Positions 1-9,065 are shown, counted from the first letter of the stretch. The stretch: DNA of 64,000 bases from Simplicispira psychrophila DSM 11588 (GCF_000688255.1 NZ_JHYS01000007.1:62001-126000), one strand, 5' to 3'. Program-made: numbers and translations. Notes: generated from the letters alone by a model not told the origin.

Positions 1-139
1 CGAGTTTGACGTGGTCGATATGCCCGTCACCGTGGCGGTCGATGCCGGCGGCACCAGCGTCCACAACACCGGCCCCGCCGAGTGGCAAGAGCGCATTGCT
101 ACCGGTGAGTTCAAGGGCATTGAAGTAGCAGCCGCCTGA
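1..139 (+). CDS. fumarate hydratase class I, C-terminal end (partial)
   Basis: This is the last 45 codons of a gene that enters from the left edge; the frame begins at base 2. The visible protein contains DMPVTVAVDAGGTSVH and then TGPAEWQ, which I recognise as the C-terminal end of class I (iron-sulfur) fumarases, the TCA-cycle enzymes that interconvert fumarate and malate in the cytoplasm. No catalytic residues are in the visible part. A strong hairpin follows the stop and murI begins 69 bases later. The family call rests only on this tail. Confidence 0.7.
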   Translation, partial: EFDVVDMPVTVAVDAGGTSVHNTGPAEWQERIATGEFKGIEVAAA

Positions 140-156
140 CGCTCTGCCCCATGTCT

Positions 157-183
157 CCTTGCCAGCCACACCGGCTGGCAAGG
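157..183 (+). terminator. hairpin after the fumarase gene
   Basis: CCTTGCCAGC (157-166) pairs perfectly with GCTGGCAAGG (174-183) around a 7-base loop, just after the fumarase stop. There is no T-run, so it may be a transcript-stabilising or Rho-assisted 3' end rather than a classical intrinsic terminator. Confidence 0.45.
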
Positions 184-208
184 CGCCGCCACCTGCCCAC
201 CTGCCCAC

Positions 209-1078
209 ATGCCCATCGTTCAGCAGCCCATCGGCGTTTTTGACAGCGGCATCGGCGGCCTGAGCGTGCTGCAAGCGTTGCGCGCCGAACTGCCACACGA
301 GCACTTTGTCTATCTGGCCGATACGGCCCACGCGCCCTATGGCGAGCGCAGCGCCGAGTTTGTTGCCGAGCGCAGCTACGCCATTGCGGCGCACTTAGTG
401 GCGCAACACGGCATCAAGGCGCTGGTGGTGGCCTGCAACACCGCTACCGCCGCCGCCATCCACGAGATTCGGGCGCGCTACCCGCAGCTGCCGCTGGTCG
501 GCGTCGAGCCGGCACTCAAACCCGCTGTCGCCCTGAGCCGTACCGGACGCATCGGCGTCATCGGCACACGCGGCACGTTGAACAGCGCCAAATTTGGCAA
601 ATTGCTGATTTCATTGCAGGGGCAGGCGCAATTCATTGTCCAGCCCTGCGACGGCTTGGCGCACGCCATTGAGCGCAGCACGGCACTGGACTTATCCCGC
701 CCTGAATTTGCTACAGAAATAAGAGCTATTTGCGCAGGATACACGAGCATTATGGGCCGTTTTGGTATTCAATCGGGGGAAATAGACACCTTGGTGCTGG
801 GCTGCACCCATTACGTATTTGCACAAAACGAATTGCGTGATTTGCTCGGCCCTGACATCCGCCTGATCGCCACCGGCGAACCTGTGGCGCGGCAAACACG
901 GCGCCTACTGCATACCGCCGCTGCACTGACCGCCAATCAACCCGATGGCACTGCAGCCAGCGCCGAGCGCTTACCGCTGCTACTCACCACTGGCCTGCTG
1001 ACACCACTGCAAACCGCCGCCGCGCGCTGGCTGCAACTGCCCCAGGAATGCTGCAGCACAGCGCTGGTGGCTGCTTGA
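209..1078 (+). CDS. murI: glutamate racemase
   Basis: It interconverts L- and D-glutamate in the cytoplasm, supplying D-glutamate for peptidoglycan. The 289-residue protein opens with the family signature FDSGIGGLSVL. The two catalytic cysteines are visible: Cys76 in VVACNTATA and Cys199 in LGCTHYVF. Length is normal to slightly long (family about 260-285). Residues about 166-188, just before the second catalytic Cys, are encoded by a copy of the dispersed repeat (703-772) and are probably the source of the extra length. It stands alone between the fumarase and a minus-strand gene, with the start chosen directly upstream of the signature. Confidence 0.95.
   Translation: MPIVQQPIGVFDSGIGGLSVLQALRAELPHEHFVYLADTAHAPYGERSAEFVAERSYAIAAHLVAQHGIKALVVACNTATAAAIHEIRARYPQLPLVGVEPALKPAVALSRTGRIGVIGTRGTLNSAKFGKLLISLQGQAQFIVQPCDGLAHAIERSTALDLSRPEFATEIRAICAGYTSIMGRFGIQSGEIDTLVLGCTHYVFAQNELRDLLGPDIRLIATGEPVARQTRRLLHTAAALTANQPDGTAASAERLPLLLTTGLLTPLQTAAARWLQLPQECCSTALVAA
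703..772 (+). repeat. dispersed repeat copy 1 (inside murI)
   Basis: It contains AAGAGCTATTTGCGCA, then about 20 bases on GGCCGTTTT. This matches the core GAGCTA-n2-(G)GCGCA ... GGCC seen in mutS (35334-35400) and trmJ (32507-32576). It is read in frame as part of MurI. Confidence 0.6.
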
Positions 1079-1090
1079 CCTCTATTCACA

Positions 1091-1145
1091 ATCAAATCAG
1101 GCTGCAGCCCTTATACGTCAAGTGGTATAAGCTATCAAAATAAGA
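1091..1145 (-). repeat. dispersed repeat copy 2 (intergenic)
   Basis: On the minus strand it reads TTTTGATAGCT, about 17 bases, then AAGGGCTGCAGCCTG and ATTTGAT. It is the best match in the window to the copy at 25362-25416 and lies between the convergent murI and the YgjP-like gene. Confidence 0.65.
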
Positions 1146-1154
1146 GCTTGAGAA

Positions 1155-1679
1155 TCAAGCTGCCGCCCATAAACGCGCTCCGGCGCCTTCCAGGTGGGTA
1201 AGGTACAGGCGCACGTCGAACTCATACTGGTGGTAGTTCGGCTCCATGTAGGCGCACAGTTGGTAGAAGGCTTTGTTGTGCTCACGTTCGCGCAGGTGGG
1301 CCAATTCGTGCACCACGATCATGCGCAAAAACTCATCCGGCACCTGTTTGAACATCGCCGCCACACGGATCTCGTGCTTAGCCGCCAGTTTGCCGCCCTG
1401 CACGCGCGAGATGCTGGTGTGCAGCCCCAAGGCATTGCGCACAACGTGGATCTTGCTGTCAAACAGGACCTTGTTGACCGCATCGGCATTGCGCAGATGG
1501 CGGTTTTTCAGCTCGGTGGTGTAGTGGTAGAGCGCCTTGTCGGTGCGCACGGCATGGGCTTGCGGGTATTTGCGCTGCAGCATAGGCGCCAAACCATTGG
1601 CGCCGTCCCGCAGCAGAGTACGCACCTGCTCTTGCAGCGCCTCTGGGTAGGCGCGCAAGTAAGGCAGATCGCGGTGCAT
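1155..1679 (-). CDS. YgjP-like zinc metalloprotein (SprT/DUF45-type)
   Basis: This is a predicted cytoplasmic metal-dependent hydrolase of 174 residues. The zinc motif is clear: VVHELAHLREREHNKAF gives HExxH followed by a third histidine, as in the YgjP/DUF45 family. The substrate of this family is not firmly established. The start lies 20 bases downstream of the stop of the acidic protein at 1700-2341, so the two are probably one transcript. No signal peptide is visible. Confidence is high for the family and low for any physiological role. Confidence 0.75.
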   Translation of the reverse strand: MHRDLPYLRAYPEALQEQVRTLLRDGANGLAPMLQRKYPQAHAVRTDKALYHYTTELKNRHLRNADAVNKVLFDSKIHVVRNALGLHTSISRVQGGKLAAKHEIRVAAMFKQVPDEFLRMIVVHELAHLREREHNKAFYQLCAYMEPNYHQYEFDVRLYLTHLEGAGARLWAAA

Positions 1680-1699
1680 GGGAGAGGGGGAAATCAGCC

Positions 1700-2341
1700 T
1701 CAGTGCAGATGGCGTGGACGGCGGCCGCCGCTGCCACCATGGCTACCGCCCGAGCCACCGGAGCCGCCAGGGCCACGGGGTGGCTTGCCAATTTCGAGTG
1801 AATTCACCAGAGCGTCAAAGCGCTGGCTGAAAAGTCGGTCGATCTCAGCCACCACACCGCCGAGTTCGGCACCGTCAAAATGGCGCTCCATCATGTTGAC
1901 CACGTCCTGCACCAGCAAATCGCGCTGTACCTGCATGATGGCGGCCGGCGTCGGGCCGACAAACAGCATGAGGAAATCATCGCGCGACTCAGCTTCTTCC
2001 TCTTCTTCGTCCTCATCGAACTCGGCGTCATAGAACGTCACCTCGATGGCAGCGCCCTCCTGGGCCAATTCGTTCAGACTCATGCACATTTCGTCGAGCG
2101 ACTGGCGAAAGTCTTCGTCGCCGCGCACCGTCCAACACAACTGCAAAGAATGCGCCTTGGCATCGAACTGGATTCCAGGCTCCTCTTCGTAGGCACTGAC
2201 TGCGCCGTCCGCCAGAGAACGGGCACCCGCGTACTTCCACAACGGCTTGAGCGCCTCTTGCAACTGCTCGTAGCCCACTTCAGGGCGCAAAGGCACTAGG
2301 CCATGGACATGAATTTCGAAGGGAGCGTTGTAATTTGACAT
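1700..2341 (-). CDS. conserved acidic hypothetical protein
   Basis: The 213-residue protein has no function that I recognise; similar proteins occur in Burkholderiales genomes as a domain of unknown function. It has a folded-looking N-terminal half, a strongly acidic stretch (DEDEEEEEAES, about residues 110-120), a second conserved segment rich in hydrophobics, and a Gly/Ser-rich then His/Arg-rich C-terminal tail (GGSGGSGGSHGGSGG). No signal peptide or membrane segment is seen. It begins just after tRNA-Leu(TAA) and precedes the YgjP-like gene by 20 bases. The Gly/His tail could bind metal, but that is inference. Confidence 0.7.
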   Translation of the reverse strand: MSNYNAPFEIHVHGLVPLRPEVGYEQLQEALKPLWKYAGARSLADGAVSAYEEEPGIQFDAKAHSLQLCWTVRGDEDFRQSLDEMCMSLNELAQEGAAIEVTFYDAEFDEDEEEEEAESRDDFLMLFVGPTPAAIMQVQRDLLVQDVVNMMERHFDGAELGGVVAEIDRLFSQRFDALVNSLEIGKPPRGPGGSGGSGGSHGGSGGRRPRHLH

Positions 2342-2354
2342 GATTGAATCGTAA

Positions 2355-2447
2355 TGGTGCCCCGAGCCGGGGTCGAACCGGCACGCCCCTTTTCAGGAAA
2401 GCGGCGGATTTTAAGTCCGCAGTGTCTACCAATTTCACCATCGGGGC
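2355..2447 (-). tRNA. tRNA-Leu(TAA)
   Basis: The minus-strand acceptor stem GCCCCGA pairs with TCGGGGC, followed by A and an encoded CCA (2355-2357). The anticodon stem CGGAC/GTCCG type encloses CTTAAAA, giving anticodon TAA. It has the long variable arm of class II tRNAs and an intact T-loop GGTTCGACC. Confidence 0.95.
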
Positions 2448-2542
2448 CTGCAGTGGCTTGACGACAAGCCTGCAGCGTAACCCGGGCCGCACACGCGTGC
2501 AATGCCCAATATTTTTCTCAGTTCGCTGGTTGCGAACCCCCA

Positions 2543-2571
2543 ATAAAAAAGGGAAGCCGAAGCTTCCCTTT
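2543..2571 (-). terminator. intrinsic terminator after tRNA-Gly copy 2
   Basis: The minus strand forms AAGGGAAGC-TTCG-GCTTCCCTT (2549-2570): a 9-bp stem closed by a UUCG tetraloop and followed by a T-run. The same hairpin recurs after the other tRNA-Gly copy at 2873-2897. Confidence 0.8.
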
Positions 2572-2576
2572 AGAAA

Positions 2577-2652
2577 TGGAGCGGGAAAAGAGGCTCGAAC
2601 TCTCGACCTCAACCTTGGCAAGGTTGCGCTCTACCAACTGAGCTATTCCCGC
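2577..2652 (-). tRNA. tRNA-Gly(GCC), copy 2
   Basis: The acceptor GCGGGAA pairs with TTCCCGC, then T and an encoded CCA (2577-2579). The anticodon loop TTGCCAA gives anticodon GCC. The sequence matches the copy at 2906-2981, and both are followed by the same UUCG-loop terminator. Confidence 0.95.
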
Positions 2653-2762
2653 ATTTGCTTGTTGGCAACTTTGATTTCTCAAAGATGCTGTTTAGCAAGT
2701 ATAAAATTATATTGCATTTTTTAGTGACTAAAAGAAGTTAGCAAGAAAAAACAATTTAATTT

Positions 2763-2836
2763 TGGAGGCGCGACCCGGAGTCGAACCGGGCTAACCGGAT
2801 TTGCAATCCGGGGCATAACCGCTTTGCTATCGCGCC
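2763..2836 (-). tRNA. tRNA-Cys(GCA)
   Basis: The acceptor GGCGCGA pairs with TCGCGCC, and CCA is encoded (2763-2765). The anticodon loop TTGCAAA gives GCA. It lies between the two duplicated tRNA-Gly/terminator units. Confidence 0.95.
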
Positions 2837-2872
2837 AAACCTCTGAAGACCATCTGTCTTATTTTTCTTAGC

Positions 2873-2897
2873 AAAAAGGGAAGCCGAAGCTTCCCTT
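2873..2897 (-). terminator. intrinsic terminator after tRNA-Gly copy 1
   Basis: This is the same 9-bp stem and UUCG loop as at 2543-2571 (stem 2876-2897), followed by T residues on the minus strand. It would stop or attenuate transcription before tRNA-Cys, so the downstream tRNAs need read-through or a second promoter. Confidence 0.75.
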
Positions 2898-2905
2898 TTT
2901 ATATA

Positions 2906-2981
2906 TGGAGCGGGAAAAGAGGCTCGAACTCTCGACCTCAACCTTGGCAAGGTTGCGCTCTACCAACTGAGCTATTCCCGC
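2906..2981 (-). tRNA. tRNA-Gly(GCC), copy 1
   Basis: The acceptor GCGGGAA/TTCCCGC, encoded CCA (2906-2908) and anticodon loop TTGCCAA (GCC) are all present. It is the first gene of the minus-strand tRNA block, about 45 bases downstream of a good -10 element. Confidence 0.95.
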
Positions 2982-3026
2982 ATTTACTACAGCCTTACAT
3001 TGTACAACGCTTAGTGCAGTGGATGT

Positions 3027-3055
3027 ATTGTAGCGCACTTTTTATCGTGCGCCAA
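3027..3055 (-). promoter_or_regulatory. promoter of the tRNA block
   Basis: On the minus strand TTGGCG (3050-3055) and TACAAT (3027-3032) are separated by exactly 17 bases, a good sigma-70 spacing just upstream of tRNA-Gly. A GCGCAC/GTGCGC inverted repeat falls around the spacer and could also serve the 3' end of lon. Confidence 0.6.
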
Positions 3056-3073
3056 AAAAATATCCATTAAAAC

Positions 3074-5497
3074 TCAATGTTTCACTGCTGGCAGTGCTGC
3101 CGCCTTATCGGCAACCACCACTGCTGGTACGACAACAGCTTCCTCGTCGGGCAGAGGCTCGGGCTTGCGCTCCAGCGCCAATTCCAGCACCTTGTCGATC
3201 CAACGCACCGGAACGATTTCAAGACCTTTTTTGACGTTATCAGGAATCTCTTGCAGATCCTTGACGTTTTCTTCCGGGATCAGAACCGTCTTGATACCAC
3301 CGCGCAAAGCCGCCAGCAGTTTTTCTTTCAGGCCACCAATACCGGTAATTTCGCCACGCAAGGTGATCTCGCCAGTCATGGCCACATCACCACGTACCGG
3401 GATACCGGTGAGCGCAGACACCAACGCCGTGGCCATGGCGGCACCCGCGCTGGGGCCATCTTTGGGCGTGGCTCCGTCGGGCACATGTACATGCACGTCT
3501 TTTTTCTCAAACGCTTCGTCTTTGATGCCCAGCGCCCGCGCCCGGCTGCGCACCACCGTTCGCGCGGCCTCGACCGATTCTTTCATCACATCGCCCAGAG
3601 AACCAGTGCGCGTGATCACGCCTTTGCCGGGCATGGTCACAGCCTCAATGGTCAGCAGGTCACCGCCCACTTCGGTCCACGCCAGACCCACCACTTGGCC
3701 CACCTGGTTTTGCTGTTCCGCCAGGCCGTAGGTGTATTTGCGCACACTGAGGAAATCGGGCAGATTGTCGGCCGTCACCACCACCTGGGGCGTGCGCTCC
3801 TTGAGAAGCAACGCCTTCACCACCTTGCGGCAGATTTTGGAGAGTTCGCGTTCCAGCGAACGCACACCTGCCTCACGGGTGTAATAGCGCACGATGTCGC
3901 GCACAGCACCCTCCGTGATCTGCAATTCCTCGTCTTTGACGCCGTTGTTGGCCATCTGCTTGGGCAGCAGATATTTCATGGCGATATTGGTTTTTTCATC
4001 TTCGGTGTATCCCGACAGACGAATGATTTCCATGCGATCGAGCAACGCCGAAGGGATGTTCATCGAGTTCGAGGTAGCCACAAACATGACATCACTCAGG
4101 TCAAAATCAACCTCGACATAATGATCGCCAAAGGTGTGGTTCTGCTCAGGGTCAAGCACCTCTAGCAAGGCACTGGAGGGATCACCCCGAAAATCCGTGC
4201 CCAGCTTATCGATCTCATCCAGCAGGAACAGCGGATTGCGCGTCTCGACCTTGGCCAGGCTTTGCAGCACTTTGCCCGGCATGGCGCCAATGTAGGTGCG
4301 CCGATGCCCGCGAATTTCCGCCTCATCGCGCATCCCGCCCAGCGCCACGCGCACATATTTGCGCCCGGTGGCCTTGGCAATGGATTGGCCCAGGGAGGTT
4401 TTACCCACGCCCGGTGGCCCTACCAAGCAAAGAATGGGTGCCTTCACCTTGGTCACACGCTGCTGCACCGCAAGGTATTCCAGGATGCGGTCCTTGACCC
4501 TATCCAGGCCGTAATGGTCTTCGTTCAGCACAATTTCAGCATGGCCCAAATCGTGTTTTATCTTGGTCTTTTTGCTCCAAGGCAAGGAGATCAGCACGTC
4601 GATGTAATTGCGCACTACGGTGGCTTCAGCCGACATGGGTGACATCAGTTTGAGCTTTTTCAGCTCACTTTCGGCCTTTTTGCGTGCCTCAGTTGGCATC
4701 TTGGCCAGCTTGATTTTTTTCTCGACCTCTTCCAGATCAGCGCCCTCTTCCCCCTCGCCCAATTCTTTCTGGATAGCCTTGACTTGCTCGTTCAGATAAA
4801 AGTCGCGCTGGTTCTTTTCCATCTGGCGCTTGACACGGCCGCGGATTTTTTTATCCACGTTCAAAATGTCCACTTCGCGGTCAAGTTGCTCGAAGAGATT
4901 TTCTAGGCGCGCCTTGACGTCAGATAAATCCAGCACCGCCTGCTTGTTTTCCAGCTTGAGCGGTAAATGGGCGGCAATGGTGTCTGCCAGACGGCCCGGG
5001 TCGTCAATGCTGGAAATGGAAGTCAAAATCTCCGGCGGAATTTTTTTATTCAGTTTGACGTAGAGATCAAACTGCTGCATCACTGCGCGGCGCAGCGCCT
5101 CGATTTCGCTGGGCTTGTAGTCACCTTGAGTGGCCTGCACCGGCGTCACCGTAGTAGTGAAGTGGGTTTGCAGATCTTCAATGGCATTGACTTGGGCACG
5201 CTGCTGGCCTTCGACCAACACCTTGACCGTACCATCGGGAAGCTTGAGCATCTGCAAGATGGTCGAGACACAGCCGACCGCAAACATGTCGGAAACCGAG
5301 GGCTCGTCTTTGGCCGCTGCCTTCTGGGCCACCAGCATGATGCGGCGGTCGGTCTCCATCGCCAATTCAAGCGCTTTGATGCTCTTGGGCCGCCCAACAA
5401 ACAGTGGAATGACCATATGGGGAAATACCACCACATCGCGCAAAGGCAGCAGCGGCAAATCAATGGGGGTAGCGAGCAGGGGGGAATGTCCGGACAT
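3074..5497 (-). CDS. lon: ATP-dependent protease Lon
   Basis: Cytoplasmic hexameric AAA+ protease that degrades misfolded and regulatory proteins. In order the 807-residue protein shows the N-terminal substrate domain ([15 protein letters not shown]), a coiled-coil middle, the AAA+ module with Walker [10 protein letters not shown] and Walker [10 protein letters not shown], and the C-terminal Ser-Lys protease domain with the catalytic serine in PKDGPSAG. The open frame extends to 5560, but the Met at 5497 matches the usual MSGHSPLL start and has AGGA about 8 bases upstream. It is last in the tig-clpP-clpX-lon block, with its own probable promoter in the clpX-lon gap. Confidence 0.97.
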   Translation of the reverse strand: MSGHSPLLATPIDLPLLPLRDVVVFPHMVIPLFVGRPKSIKALELAMETDRRIMLVAQKAAAKDEPSVSDMFAVGCVSTILQMLKLPDGTVKVLVEGQQRAQVNAIEDLQTHFTTTVTPVQATQGDYKPSEIEALRRAVMQQFDLYVKLNKKIPPEILTSISSIDDPGRLADTIAAHLPLKLENKQAVLDLSDVKARLENLFEQLDREVDILNVDKKIRGRVKRQMEKNQRDFYLNEQVKAIQKELGEGEEGADLEEVEKKIKLAKMPTEARKKAESELKKLKLMSPMSAEATVVRNYIDVLISLPWSKKTKIKHDLGHAEIVLNEDHYGLDRVKDRILEYLAVQQRVTKVKAPILCLVGPPGVGKTSLGQSIAKATGRKYVRVALGGMRDEAEIRGHRRTYIGAMPGKVLQSLAKVETRNPLFLLDEIDKLGTDFRGDPSSALLEVLDPEQNHTFGDHYVEVDFDLSDVMFVATSNSMNIPSALLDRMEIIRLSGYTEDEKTNIAMKYLLPKQMANNGVKDEELQITEGAVRDIVRYYTREAGVRSLERELSKICRKVVKALLLKERTPQVVVTADNLPDFLSVRKYTYGLAEQQNQVGQVVGLAWTEVGGDLLTIEAVTMPGKGVITRTGSLGDVMKESVEAARTVVRSRARALGIKDEAFEKKDVHVHVPDGATPKDGPSAGAAMATALVSALTGIPVRGDVAMTGEITLRGEITGIGGLKEKLLAALRGGIKTVLIPEENVKDLQEIPDNVKKGLEIVPVRWIDKVLELALERKPEPLPDEEAVVVPAVVVADKAAALPAVKH

Positions 5498-5519
5498 GGG
5501 AATCCTCATGAAATTGGAT

Positions 5520-5549
5520 TGAATATGGTCCGCTTGCAGGCATTTGCAA
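5520..5549 (-). promoter_or_regulatory. possible lon promoter
   Basis: Minus-strand TTGCAA (5544-5549) and TATTCA (5520-5525) are separated by 18 bases, about 20-25 bases upstream of the chosen lon start. I saw no clear heat-shock sigma-32 element, so the assignment is tentative. Confidence 0.35.
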
Positions 5550-5643
5550 CCCACCAGCACACCTGCGCTGGCTCAGGGGTTGACGCAGATGGAAGGAAAT
5601 GGTGGGGAACGTGGAGTCACTACACCATCCCCGACATCCTTTC

Positions 5644-6912
5644 TCAAGCCTTTTTGGCTGCTTCCCGGCGGTACACCAACAGCGGCGGCTTGTCTTCATC
5701 GATAGTCGATTCATCCAGCACCACTTTTTCGACATTGGTGGCATTGGGCAAATCAAACATGGTACCAATGAGCGACTGCTCCAGGATTGAGCGCAAGCCG
5801 CGCGCCCCGGTTTTGCGCGCAAGCGCCTTGCGAGCAATGGCCTTCAGCGCAGCGGGACGAATTTCCAGCTCAACGCCTTCCATGGCCAGCAATTTGCCGT
5901 ACTGCTTGATCAGGGCATTTTTCGGCTCTGTCAAAATGCGTACCAGCGCGTCTTCACTCAGTTCAGTCAAGGCAGTCACCACCGGCATACGGCCAACCAA
6001 CTCCGGGATCAGACCAAATTTGATCAGGTCTTCCGGCTCGATCTCGGTGAATACATCCGACAGCGAACGCTGCTTCTTGCTCTTGACTGTGGCGCCAAAA
6101 CCAATACCCGAAGCTTCGGTGCGGTTTTCGATGACTTTTTCCAGCCCGGCAAAAGCACCGCCGCAAATGAACAGGATGTTGGTCGTGTCGATCTGCAAAA
6201 AATCCTGGTTTGGGTGCTTGCGTCCACCCTGCGGCGGCACGCTGGCCATGGTGCCTTCAATCAGTTTAAGCAGCGCTTGTTGCACGCCTTCACCAGAGAC
6301 ATCACGGGTGATCGACGGGTTATCTGACTTGCGCGAGATCTTGTCGATTTCGTCGATGTACACAATGCCACGTTGGGCACGTTCGACTTCGTAGTTGCAG
6401 CTTTGCAGCAGCTTTTGCACGATGTTCTCAACGTCTTCGCCCACATAACCGGCCTCGGTCAGGGTGGTGGCGTCGGCCATGACAAACGGCACGTCCAACA
6501 TGCGTGCCAGAGTTTGCGCCAGCAGCGTCTTGCCAGAACCCGTTGGGCCGATGAGCAAGATGTTGCTTTTGGACAATTCGACATCGTCCTTACCAGCCTT
6601 TTCCTTATGACGCAACCGTTTGTAGTGGTTGTAGACCGCTACCGCCAGCGTGCGCTTGGCAGGCTCCTGACCAATAACGTAACTATCGAGATTAGCCTTG
6701 ATTTCTGCCGGTGTCGGAAGATCGCCACGCCCATCCTTGCTCGCTTCTTCGGCGGGAAGCTCGTCCCGGACGATTTCATTGCACAGGTCAATGCATTCGT
6801 CGCAGATAAAAACCGAAGGACCGGCGATCAGCTTCTTGACCTCGTGCTGACTCTTTCCGCAAAAAGAGCAGTAAAGGGTTTTTTCGCTGGAAGAGCCTTT
6901 TTTATCGGCCAT
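5644..6912 (-). CDS. clpX: ClpX, ATP-binding unfoldase of ClpXP
   Basis: It unfolds tagged proteins and feeds them to ClpP in the cytoplasm. The 422-residue protein has the N-terminal four-cysteine zinc domain (CSFCGK ... CDECIDLC, about residues 15-40), Walker A GPTGSGKT near residue 120, Walker [10 protein letters not shown] and the GAR-type sensor region ([11 protein letters not shown]). Length is typical. It lies 108 bases downstream of clpP. A 13-base perfect palindrome sits about 20 bases before the start. Confidence 0.97.
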   Translation of the reverse strand: MADKKGSSSEKTLYCSFCGKSQHEVKKLIAGPSVFICDECIDLCNEIVRDELPAEEASKDGRGDLPTPAEIKANLDSYVIGQEPAKRTLAVAVYNHYKRLRHKEKAGKDDVELSKSNILLIGPTGSGKTLLAQTLARMLDVPFVMADATTLTEAGYVGEDVENIVQKLLQSCNYEVERAQRGIVYIDEIDKISRKSDNPSITRDVSGEGVQQALLKLIEGTMASVPPQGGRKHPNQDFLQIDTTNILFICGGAFAGLEKVIENRTEASGIGFGATVKSKKQRSLSDVFTEIEPEDLIKFGLIPELVGRMPVVTALTELSEDALVRILTEPKNALIKQYGKLLAMEGVELEIRPAALKAIARKALARKTGARGLRSILEQSLIGTMFDLPNATNVEKVVLDESTIDEDKPPLLVYRREAAKKA

Positions 6913-6932
6913 GAGAACAATGCCTTGTATGA

Positions 6933-6945
6933 CTAGTATTACTAG
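6933..6945. promoter_or_regulatory. 13-base palindrome upstream of clpX
   Basis: CTAGTA-T-TACTAG is a perfect inverted repeat about 20 bases before the clpX start. A palindrome of the same size lies at a similar distance upstream of clpP (7647-7659). Function unknown; operator or 5' leader hairpin are possible. Confidence 0.35.
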
Positions 6946-7020
6946 AGAAATGGTGGAGGATAGCCAGAACGCAGCGATGCCTGCCTAGAGCAAAACCCCG
7001 TGCGCGCCCGATGGAAGCGC

Positions 7021-7629
7021 TCAAGAGCGCTTGGCGATCACTTCGTCGATCAGGCCGTAGTCCTTAGCCTCATCGGCCGTCAGGAAGTAATCACGCTCGG
7101 TATCGCGCTGGATTTTTTCCAATGGCTGTCCAGTGCGCTCAGCCAAGATACGGTTCATCTGGTCCTTGGTGCGCAAGATATCACGGGCATGGATTTCAAT
7201 GTCGGTCGCCTGACCACGTGCACCACCCAAAACTTGGTGGATCATGACCTTGGAGTTGGGCAATGAAAAGCGTTTGCCCTTGGTACCTGCAGCCAGCAGG
7301 AAAGCGCCCATGCTGGCCGCAAAACCGCAGCAAAGCGTAGACACGTCGGGCTTGATAAAGTTCATGGTGTCATAGATCGCCATGCCTGCCGTGACGCTGC
7401 CGCCAGGCGAGTTGATGTAGAAAGAAATGTCCTTTTCAGGGTTTTCGCTCTCCAGAAATAGCAACTGTGCCACCACCAGATTGGCGGTCTGGTCATTGAC
7501 CTCGCCGACCAAAAAAATCACGCGCTCCTTGAGCAAACGCGAATAAATATCGTAGGACCGCTCGCCACGGCCCGACTGCTCGATGACCATGGGAACCATG
7601 CCCAAGCCTTGAATTTCCTGTGTGCTCAT
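7021..7629 (-). CDS. clpP: ClpP, proteolytic subunit
   Basis: Serine peptidase that forms the barrel of ClpXP. The protein of 202 residues shows the catalytic Ser in [15 protein letters not shown] and the catalytic His in MIHQVLGG, with Asp in the following helix region. The frame opens at 7686, but the ATG at 7629 gives the usual MSTQEIQ start and is preceded by GGAGAAATA, so it is preferred. It lies between tig and clpX. Confidence 0.96.
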   Translation of the reverse strand: MSTQEIQGLGMVPMVIEQSGRGERSYDIYSRLLKERVIFLVGEVNDQTANLVVAQLLFLESENPEKDISFYINSPGGSVTAGMAIYDTMNFIKPDVSTLCCGFAASMGAFLLAAGTKGKRFSLPNSKVMIHQVLGGARGQATDIEIHARDILRTKDQMNRILAERTGQPLEKIQRDTERDYFLTADEAKDYGLIDEVIAKRS

Positions 7630-7646
7630 TATTTCTCCAGTCAGGC

Positions 7647-7659
7647 GGGTACTGTACCC
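7647..7659. promoter_or_regulatory. 13-base palindrome upstream of clpP
   Basis: GGGTAC-T-GTACCC is a perfect inverted repeat 17 bases before the clpP start. It is comparable in size and position to the palindrome before clpX. Confidence 0.35.
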
Positions 7660-7670
7660 AGAAACGAATT

Positions 7671-7698
7671 GGGGCTTGTGCGCCAAAGCACAAGCCCC
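7671..7698 (-). promoter_or_regulatory. strong hairpin between tig and clpP
   Basis: GGGGCTTGTGC (7671-7681) pairs perfectly with GCACAAGCCCC (7688-7698) around 6 bases. There is no T-run in either direction, so in the tig-clpP transcript it is more likely a processing, stability or partial attenuation element than a simple terminator. Confidence 0.5.
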
Positions 7699-7754
7699 CG
7701 GATGCCATACGCCAGCGTAACGCCCATGCAGGCGCGCGGCTCAAGGGCGGGCGA

Positions 7755-9065
7755 TCAGCCTTGGCCCATCAGTTCGTCAAACGACAACGCTTTGTCGGTC
7801 ACCTTGGCTTTGCTCATGACAAAGTCGGCAACATTGTTTTCAATCACCACGGCCTCGACTTCGCCGAGGCGCTGGCGGTCGCCAAAGTACCAGCGCACCA
7901 CATCTTCCGGCTTTTCGTAGCTGGCAGCCAACTCATCGATATGCGCCTTGAGTTGCTCGGGCTTGGCATACAGCTCATTGGCACGCACCAGCTCGGACAC
8001 TACCAGACCCAAGCGCACGCGGCGCTCGGCTTGGGGACGGAAAATATCGTCAGGGATTTCTGCCTTGTCCGCATCCTTCACACCGCGCTGCTTGAGGTCA
8101 GCGCGAGCGCTGGTTTTCAAGCGTTCGATTTCAGACTGCACGCTAGAGTTGGGCAAATCCAGTTCGGCCTTGGTCAACAGGGCATCCATCACGGCGGCCT
8201 TGTTGCGTGCCAGCAAACGGAATTTGACTTCGCGCTCCAGGTTTTTCTTGATGTCAGCGCGCAGACCATCGACGGTGCCGTCGGCAATACCCAGCGACTT
8301 GGCCAAGGCATCGTTAATTTCAGGCAAGTTGGCAGCTTCGATCTTGTTCAGCGTCACCAGAAAATCGGCGGTCTTGCCGGCTACATCCTTACCGTGGTAT
8401 TCCTCGGGGAAGGCCAGCGGGAAGGTCTTGCTTTCGCCGATCTTCATGCCGCGCACAGCGTCTTCAAACTCTTTCAGCATCTGGCCTTCGCCGACCAGGA
8501 ACTGGAAGCCTTCGGCTTTGCCGCCCTCAAATGACTCGCCTTCCAGCTTGCCTTCAAAGTCCACCGTCACGCGGTCGCCGTCCTGGGCGGCTGCGTCTGC
8601 TGCGCGCTGCGCAAAGGTGCGACGCTGCTTGCGCAGAATGTCGATGGTTTTCTCAATGGCGTCATCGGTCACGTCGGTCGAGATTTTCTCGACTTCGGCC
8701 TCGGCCAAATCACCGATCTTGACTTCCGGGAACACTTCAAAGACGGCATCAAACGTGGCCTGACCTTCCGGGGCGCCTTCTTTTTCGGTGATGCGGGGCT
8801 GGCCGGCGACACGCAGATTGGCTTCGTTGGCAGCGCTGGCAAAAGCTTCGCCGACTTTGTCGTTCAGCACTTCGTACTGGACAGAATAGCCATAGCGCTC
8901 GGATACCACCTTCATAGGCACCTTACCGGGACGGAAACCGTCCATCTTTACGGTGCGTGCCAGGCGCTTGAGGCGCGACTCCACCTCGGTCTGGATGGTG
9001 GCCAAGGGCAAGCTCAGGGTGATCTTGCGCTCCAGCTTTTCAAGGGTCTCAACGGTAACGGCCAT
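7755..9065 (-). CDS. tig: trigger factor
   Basis: Ribosome-associated chaperone and peptidyl-prolyl isomerase that meets nascent chains. The 436-residue protein has the N-terminal ribosome-binding domain with the signature GFRPGKVPM (the GFRxGxxP motif, about residues 44-52), the FKBP-like domain with VDFEGKLEGESFEGG (about 165-180), and a long helical C-terminal domain. It is the first protein gene of the tig-clpP-clpX-lon block; tRNA-Leu(TAG) lies 73 bases upstream on the same strand. Confidence 0.96.
   Translation of the reverse strand: MAVTVETLEKLERKITLSLPLATIQTEVESRLKRLARTVKMDGFRPGKVPMKVVSERYGYSVQYEVLNDKVGEAFASAANEANLRVAGQPRITEKEGAPEGQATFDAVFEVFPEVKIGDLAEAEVEKISTDVTDDAIEKTIDILRKQRRTFAQRAADAAAQDGDRVTVDFEGKLEGESFEGGKAEGFQFLVGEGQMLKEFEDAVRGMKIGESKTFPLAFPEEYHGKDVAGKTADFLVTLNKIEAANLPEINDALAKSLGIADGTVDGLRADIKKNLEREVKFRLLARNKAAVMDALLTKAELDLPNSSVQSEIERLKTSARADLKQRGVKDADKAEIPDDIFRPQAERRVRLGLVVSELVRANELYAKPEQLKAHIDELAASYEKPEDVVRWYFGDRQRLGEVEAVVIENNVADFVMSKAKVTDKALSFDELMGQG

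Noticed and set aside
1194-2033. A 279-codon plus-strand frame opposite the YgjP-like gene
   Set aside because: It is an antisense shadow of two well supported minus-strand genes and its translation is low-complexity with no family signature.
3077-6394. Long plus-strand frames opposite lon and clpX (for example 3077-4165 and 4967-6394)
   Set aside because: Antisense reading of conserved genes; their composition follows the codon bias of the opposite strand.
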